From: an uncultured Bacilli bacterium
Lineage (GTDB): Bacteria > Bacillota_I > Bacilli_A > RF39 > UBA660
DNA: 27,703 nucleotides
Direction of reading: 5' to 3'
Assembly (NCBI GenBank): GCA_947626425.1
Contig: CANQRX010000007.1
Location: forward strand, 1 to 27,703
Part shown: in pieces, positions 22,873-27,703 of the stretch
Layout of the letters: the number at the start of each line of letters is the position of its first letter
Numbering within the stretch: position 1 is the stretch's first letter
The notes under the pieces: model-generated
Databases searched by the model: none
Seen by the model: only the letters and a program-made list of their open reading frames with translations
What the model was told of the DNA's origin: nothing
Translations under genes and position numbers: made by a program

Positions 22873-24669
22873 TTACAAATGTAATGTTTCATTTTCTATA
22901 AACCTTTTAAAATAGTCTTCGACTTCAGGGTGAAAAGAAATTAATTTTTCATAGGCTTTAGTTAAGGGAACTTTTTGTTTTAAATTACTATGGCTAATTT
23001 TAGTACTTTTCTTTTTAGGAATTTCTAACAAATAACTTATATCAAAGGGCAACATAAATTGATTTAAAAATTTCCAAGTATAGATATTCATATAATAATT
23101 AGCATCGTTTTCTAATTCGGAATTATTATAATTATAATTATAAAAATCAACATCAAAATCGTTTAAAACTGTCTCGGCATATAAAACTTTAGCTAAAGTT
23201 GGCTCTAAAATTTCATACCAAGGTTGAAGGGAATGACGATATTCATGAAACATTGTTTGAAATAATTTTATTCTTGATTTCCAATCTAATTTAGAATCCA
23301 AAAAGTTTTCAATTCGTTCATGAGAAATTATAATTATATTTTTATGTTCATCAAAAGTTCCACCTGTTAAAGATGAGTTAGAAAATAAAACATACTCAAC
23401 ATGGGAAAGATTTAACAGTAATGATCTTATAATAGCTTCCACGGAATTGACATCTAAATCCACTTTGTTCACAAAATAGTTTGCTAATAATTTTTGGGTA
23501 AATTCATAAGGAATAACCCTTCCTGTTCGATTATAATAATTGCATTTTTCTACTAATTGTTCTAAACTATCTTCGGCTTGCATTTTGACAACATAATCGA
23601 CTTCTTGAAAATATCCTTTATCTTTAAAAATCCTTAAAATGCCAAAATCTCTTGTCATACTCATGGCATTAGTTACAAAATCTAAATCCCAGCTGTTAGA
23701 GGCCACCAAGGTTTGAATATCTTCTTTATTAAAGGTGCATTCTCTTACAATATCACGAAATATTTCTTCTTGATAATCATCAATAATATCTTGAAAATCT
23801 GGGTCTTGATAGTCATTTTGATAAAGTTTTAATAAAAAGTAGGAATTATCTGATATTAAGGCTTTTTCAAATAAGTTAACAACTAAATCTTTTCTTCGAA
23901 AAATTGAGGTTTTAAGACTTCTTATAAAATTTAAAATTGCTCGGATATCAATAAAAATGTCTAATAATTTTTCAATACTTAAATTATTTAAAAAGTATTC
24001 AGTTACATTTAAATTTTTAATTTGTTTGCTTACAATAGCTTGGACTACAGGATCTTCTTGAATATAATTTTGGGAAATAAAGGGAACGATTGGCAAAATG
24101 TTATCGATATAAGTATATAATAGGTGTTTATTTTTATCGACATCTTTACGACCTAAAAATAATAATTTTTGAAAAGCTTCATTGGTGGTTATTAAATCCA
24201 TTATCATTAATATTTCATCGACACTGCGTTCATAATAATTTTCGTGTAAATCTTTCATCAATATTTCGATGAAGAAAAAGTCCATCGGACTATTGATATA
24301 AGAATCAATACTTATTTTAAAATTATCATTTTCTTCCAATTTTAAAGTTTTAAGGTGTTTACATAACTTATTATAACTAGTTAAAACGTCTAAGAGCAAA
24401 ATAATATCTTCTTTTTCAACGCACGGTAAATTAGTTAGACGATAGCAAAATCGTTCTTGAAAATATCTTAAGGAATCTAACATTTCTCCTTTTTTTAAAT
24501 CATCAAGTTCATTTTGTTTAAAACAGTAGGAAACAATATCAATTGAATCGGCCAAAAAATCATTCATTATTTCATATTGATTGTTAAAAAACTCCTCTAA
24601 TAATTCGGGATTTTTTACTTCGTTTTTTTTAATTTTTTCAATTAGTTTTTCTAATTTTTTTTTATTCAT
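22873..24669 (-). CDS. Uncharacterised large protein with an HExxH zinc-peptidase-like motif
   Basis: I do not recognise this 598-residue protein. It is strongly helical, acidic and rich in Leu/Ile/Asn, with no signal peptide or membrane helix. Near residue 475 it has TMFHEYRHSLQPW, which fits the HExxH zinc-binding helix, and about 40 residues later NSELENDANYYM, which could give a third glutamate ligand as in gluzincins. The first 400 residues resemble a helical-repeat scaffold. The ATG at 24669 follows the gpmI stop by 5 bases; a TTG start at 24678 overlapping it is possible, and the ribosome site (AAGAG) is poor, so translation may depend on coupling to gpmI. Peptidase activity is an inference. 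Confidence 0.7.
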   Translation of the reverse strand: MNKKKLEKLIEKIKKNEVKNPELLEEFFNNQYEIMNDFLADSIDIVSYCFKQNELDDLKKGEMLDSLRYFQERFCYRLTNLPCVEKEDIILLLDVLTSYNKLCKHLKTLKLEENDNFKISIDSYINSPMDFFFIEILMKDLHENYYERSVDEILMIMDLITTNEAFQKLLFLGRKDVDKNKHLLYTYIDNILPIVPFISQNYIQEDPVVQAIVSKQIKNLNVTEYFLNNLSIEKLLDIFIDIRAILNFIRSLKTSIFRRKDLVVNLFEKALISDNSYFLLKLYQNDYQDPDFQDIIDDYQEEIFRDIVRECTFNKEDIQTLVASNSWDLDFVTNAMSMTRDFGILRIFKDKGYFQEVDYVVKMQAEDSLEQLVEKCNYYNRTGRVIPYEFTQKLLANYFVNKVDLDVNSVEAIIRSLLLNLSHVEYVLFSNSSLTGGTFDEHKNIIIISHERIENFLDSKLDWKSRIKLFQTMFHEYRHSLQPWYEILEPTLAKVLYAETVLNDFDVDFYNYNYNNSELENDANYYMNIYTWKFLNQFMLPFDISYLLEIPKKKSTKISHSNLKQKVPLTKAYEKLISFHPEVEDYFKRFIENETLHL

Positions 24670-24674
24670 ATATA

Positions 24675-26183
24675 TCAACTCTTGCTAATTAAACTTTCTG
24701 TATCTTGCATTTCTTTAGGAATGGCAATGTCCATATATTCTAAAATCGTCGGTGCGACATTTGGTAAAGAACCTTTTTCTTTTAATTTTATTTTATTATC
24801 GGTTATGATAAAGGGCACTAGGCTAGTTGTATGGGTTGTGACAGGATTACCATTTTCGTCAAGCATTTGATCTGCATTACCATGATCAGCTAACAACACC
24901 AAGGTATAAAAATTTTCTTCACATTTTTCGATTAATAATTTTAAACATAAATCAACTGTTGTTACGGCTTTAACTGTTGCATCTAGATTTCCGGTGTGAC
25001 CTACCATATCGGGATTGGCATAATTAACAAAAATGAAATCATAATCTTTTTCCATACACGCGACAACTTTTTTAGTAACTTCAACCGCGCTCATTTCGGG
25101 TTTTAAATCATAAGTTGCCACTTTGGGACTAGGAATTAAAAATTTTTGGCAACCTTCTAATGAGGCATTGCTCTCACCGTCAAAAAAATAAGTAACATGA
25201 GCATATTTTTCTGTCTCGGCAATTCGGGCTTGAGTTAAGCCAAGTTTAGATAAATACACCCCAAGGGGATTATTTATAATTGGAAAATCTAAAAAGGAAA
25301 TAGTTTTAATTTTAGTATCAATTGGGAAGAAACTATAAACTTTTGTATTTTCATTATTGGTAATTAAAAATTCATCAAAGTTTTTCATACAAAAAGGACT
25401 TAATATTTGTTTTGCACGATCAGTTCGATAATTCATCCAAATAATAACATCGCCATCAATGATTGGTTTAAATTCGTTTGACTTAATAGGCGGAAAATAC
25501 TCGTCGGTGATATTTTCTTTATAACAGCGATTAACAACATAAGGAATGCTACTGCCAATAATACCAACACCTCTTGTTATTAATTTATAATATTTTTCTG
25601 TTCGGTCCCATTTTTTATCTCGGTCCATTGCATAATAACGGCCACATAATGAGGAAATAGTTCCAATTCCGGTTTCTTTTATTTTGTTATCCAAAATTTC
25701 AAAATAATTTAGGAAGGCATGCGTACTAGTATCTCTTCCATCGCTTATTAAGTGAAAATTAATTTTGGTAATTCCTTCTTTAACTAAAATATCGTAAAGT
25801 TTTAAAAATTGGTTCATATCACTGTGAACTAGACCATCGCTAAATAAACCCATAATGTGGACTGTGCGATTATTTTCTTTAATATCTGTAAGCATCGAAT
25901 TAAAAGTTTCACTTTCTAAATAACCATTATCTAAAAAATCATCTTCAATTAATCCATTTTGTTTAAGTAAGCGTCCAGCTCCAATGGTTAAATGGCCAAC
26001 TTCACTATTACCAAATTGCCCCTTTCGTAAACCAACTGCTTCTTCACTTGCTTGCAAATAAGAATGTGGATAAGTATTCCATAATTCATAAAAATTGACA
26101 GGATTAGCAATTTTAACTGCATTTCCTAAATTATTGTCGCTGATGCCAAACCCATCAAATACAACAGTTAATATCTTTTTCAT
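24675..26183 (-). CDS. gpmI: 2,3-bisphosphoglycerate-independent phosphoglycerate mutase
   Basis: The 502-residue enzyme interconverts 3- and 2-phosphoglycerate in glycolysis with two Mn2+ ions. It begins ILTVVFDGFGIS (metal Asp), has the phosphoserine motif GQFGNSEVGHLTIGAGR near residue 60, SDGRDT and CGRYYAMDRDKKWDR in the phosphatase-inserted domain, HVTYFFDGE, and the C-terminal metal site ADHGNADQM. Length matches the 505-515 family norm. The ATG at 26183 has AAGGTGG 5 bases before it; an upstream GTG would lie within this site. It forms a unit with the HExxH protein gene that follows it. No other glycolytic genes are in the window. Confidence 0.95.
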   Translation of the reverse strand: MKKILTVVFDGFGISDNNLGNAVKIANPVNFYELWNTYPHSYLQASEEAVGLRKGQFGNSEVGHLTIGAGRLLKQNGLIEDDFLDNGYLESETFNSMLTDIKENNRTVHIMGLFSDGLVHSDMNQFLKLYDILVKEGITKINFHLISDGRDTSTHAFLNYFEILDNKIKETGIGTISSLCGRYYAMDRDKKWDRTEKYYKLITRGVGIIGSSIPYVVNRCYKENITDEYFPPIKSNEFKPIIDGDVIIWMNYRTDRAKQILSPFCMKNFDEFLITNNENTKVYSFFPIDTKIKTISFLDFPIINNPLGVYLSKLGLTQARIAETEKYAHVTYFFDGESNASLEGCQKFLIPSPKVATYDLKPEMSAVEVTKKVVACMEKDYDFIFVNYANPDMVGHTGNLDATVKAVTTVDLCLKLLIEKCEENFYTLVLLADHGNADQMLDENGNPVTTHTTSLVPFIITDNKIKLKEKGSLPNVAPTILEYMDIAIPKEMQDTESLISKS

Positions 26184-26220
26184 TATTCCCACCTTATAAA
26201 AAATATAACATAAAAGTTAC

Positions 26221-26258
26221 AAAAATAAAAGGAATTATGCATTAATCAGCTTAATTCC
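26221..26258 (-). terminator. Terminator of surface protein 2
   Basis: On the minus strand GGAATTA/TAATTCC encloses a 14-base loop and is followed by TTTTATTTTT. It lies just after the stop of the gene ending at 26282 and before gpmI. Confidence 0.65.
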
Positions 26259-26281
26259 TTAATTAAACAAATGTCTTAATT

Positions 26282-27523
26282 TTATTCAATTGATAAAGTA
26301 AAGGGATTTCCGGAAGAACCATCTCCCCCTGTAATTTTAACAGAAGACTTTAAATACACGACAGGACGAACTGCATGGACATTGTAGGCATAGCCTTCGG
26401 CGACATTACCATCTTTAGTTACATAGGCAATATAGCAAGCCCTAAAGGAATTCGGAACAGGTGTCATTGTCCATTGCGAGTTTTCTCTATCATATAGCCA
26501 GTCATTGTTTTCACAAACACTATTATCACTACTACCGTACTTATACCATTGATATAATGGCATATATAAACATTTAACTCTTCTCATATGGTCCCTAGAA
26601 CCATCAGTTGCATAACCATAATCAGATGGATACATTAAGCCGACTTTTCCTATAAATTCTGTTGTTCTTTGTACCTCATCAGTACAATCGCTATCGCTTT
26701 GATCACATAGTTTTCCGATATTTTCACTACGTTCCCAACTATATTCCAAAGGTGTGTAGTTTTGCCAAGTCCAACTAATAGTATATGATGTCCCAGTATT
26801 CCAAACTACTTCTTCTATCATATCTCTGGCAAGTGAACTTAAACCCACTTGAGTCCAATCTGGACATTCGGTTTCAACATCTTTATTATTATTGTAGCAT
26901 TTATTACCTTTATCCATGGCATAAAAGTAATCATTATTCAAAACTTTTTGGATATCAGCTTGACTCCATTCATTTACTCCCGTACCATTATTTACTGCAT
27001 ATTTTGATGAATCCCAACTCAAATTGACTGGTAATTTTTCACGTATTATTTTTAGTAATCTTTCTGTTTTTCCAGAAGATGTCTTTATTCCATCCATTAA
27101 ACCGATGATTCGCCATTTTTCACAATTTTGATCATCCTGAGTTTCACCTTTACAACTAAAGTAGATATAATTATTCGAATTTGGGCCAATATATCTAATA
27201 TTATTATATTCATCATTTATTACAGCAGGGGAATAAGTATTATTTTTATCCTTTTCAAATAATTCTTCCATTTTATTCGCAACGCTTTGATTTTCTACAT
27301 CACCAATCGTCGCAAAATTTAAAGTACATTTTGTTTTTTGAGTTGTATTTAATAAAATTCGCCAATTGGTTCTGTCCCATGAGACTTGTGCACCATTCGT
27401 ACATTCGGCACTTTCAAAGTATTTTCCTTCTCCTTTAGAGGGAATAACATCTACAGATTTACCATCGACATTAACCGCGATGATTGATATGTCTCCGCTG
27501 TTAACTTGAATCTTTCCATTCAT
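26282..27523 (-). CDS. Cys-paired surface protein, paralogue 2 (body; N-terminus out of frame)
   Basis: The 413-codon frame is a clear paralogue of the gene at 12981-14186, sharing GKIQVNSGD, KTKCTLNF, YNNIRYIG, EKWRIIGLMDGIKT, VNEWSQADI, EEVVWNTGT, VGLMYPSDYGYATDG, NDWLYD, QWTMTP and AVRPVVYLKS. The length difference includes an extra loop with its own Cys pair (YFSC...NCEKW) where copy 1 has none, and different loops near YAMDKGNKCYNN. The ATG at 27523 lacks a ribosome site. The frame stays open upstream (YLLNKSLGKYQVEQSFPI) to a G10 tract at 27578-27587; beyond it the hydrophobic anchor lies in another frame. Nine G would join them. Function unknown; probably exported and disulfide-rich. 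Confidence 0.8.
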   Translation of the reverse strand: MNGKIQVNSGDISIIAVNVDGKSVDVIPSKGEGKYFESAECTNGAQVSWDRTNWRILLNTTQKTKCTLNFATIGDVENQSVANKMEELFEKDKNNTYSPAVINDEYNNIRYIGPNSNNYIYFSCKGETQDDQNCEKWRIIGLMDGIKTSSGKTERLLKIIREKLPVNLSWDSSKYAVNNGTGVNEWSQADIQKVLNNDYFYAMDKGNKCYNNNKDVETECPDWTQVGLSSLARDMIEEVVWNTGTSYTISWTWQNYTPLEYSWERSENIGKLCDQSDSDCTDEVQRTTEFIGKVGLMYPSDYGYATDGSRDHMRRVKCLYMPLYQWYKYGSSDNSVCENNDWLYDRENSQWTMTPVPNSFRACYIAYVTKDGNVAEGYAYNVHAVRPVVYLKSSVKITGGDGSSGNPFTLSIE

Positions 27524-27577
27524 TATTGGAAAACTTTGTTCGACTTGGTATTTTCCTAAACTTTTATTTAGTAAATA

Positions 27578-27587
27578 CCCCCCCCCC
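27578..27587 (-). repeat. Homopolymer G10 tract (C10 on plus strand) of surface protein 2
   Basis: Ten C on the plus strand, at the same place in the gene and of the same length as the tract at 14241-14250. It codes for the glycine run at the end of the membrane segment. Confidence 0.9.
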
Positions 27588-27640
27588 TAGAGCCATTATT
27601 CCTACCATACTTCCAATCAAAATTTTTTATACATTTGCAT
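27588..27640 (-). pseudogene. N-terminal anchor segment of surface protein 2, interrupted
   Basis: Upstream of the G tract the frame reads KILIGSMVGIMALG, a hydrophobic anchor like that of copy 1. Its likely start (ATG 27640 or 27634, reading MQMYKK) is one base out of frame because the A run at 27623-27628 has six bases, not seven, and it stops at TGA after a few codons. No clear ribosome site precedes it. So this copy carries two frame problems, unless an internal TTG or ATG is used. The remaining 63 bases to the window end show no further gene. Confidence 0.5.
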
Positions 27641-27703
27641 TTTATTGTAATAAAAAATGTGCAATTTATTTTCTTATGTAAATAGACATGTAAATAACTA
27701 AAT

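Overview
The window is AT-rich chromosomal DNA from a low-GC Firmicutes/Bacilli-type bacterium, most likely an uncultured gut Bacilli lineage. The basis is AGGAGG-type ribosome sites, a PrsA-type lipoprotein foldase, YjcZ-like mini-proteins, Bacillus-type pcrA/ligA linkage, and peptidoglycan side-chain genes. TGA acts as a stop (for example at the ends of the racemase and gpmI genes) and Trp is TGG, so this is not the mycoplasma code.

Layout. 1-4413: a tRNA-Val gene and a three-gene minus-strand operon (Alr-fold racemase, D-aspartate-ligase-like ATP-grasp enzyme, asparagine-synthase-type amidotransferase) that looks like a peptidoglycan cross-bridge pathway. 4532-7634: a miniature UvrD-type helicase with an apparently leaderless mRNA, a VanZ-RDD membrane fusion and a TspO homologue. 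7635-9110: a non-coding-rich accessory stretch. It holds a predicted small hairpin RNA under a promoter covered by two palindromes, a second predicted RNA with two tandem covarying H-type pseudoknots and a terminator, a RelB/DinJ antitoxin followed by a short toxin-like remnant, and two tiny YjcZ-like membrane proteins. 9111-12913: PrsA and a two-gene flavoprotein/iron-sulfur redox module. 12981-14331: a Cys-paired surface protein gene split by a 10-G tract. 14423-17636: lysS, an Rpn-family nuclease and a zinc-ribbon membrane protein. 17714-22741: pcrA, a sugar-nucleotidyltransferase gene and ligA in one operon. 22873-26183: gpmI and an uncharacterised protein carrying HExxH. 26282-27640: a second copy of the Cys-paired surface protein, again interrupted by exactly ten G.

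The most unusual items are four. (1) Two paralogous surface proteins each have a G10 tract in the coding sequence of the N-terminal membrane segment, with the anchor and the body in different frames; this looks like a phase-variable switch. (2) The tandem pseudoknot RNA keeps its pairing while its sequence changes between units. (3) The racemase/ligase/amidotransferase operon uses a PLP Alr-type racemase instead of the aspartate racemase known from enterococci and lactococci. (4) The C-terminal module of one surface protein is about 60% GC in an otherwise AT-rich gene. All functional statements come from reading the sequence and from family knowledge; no database search was run.
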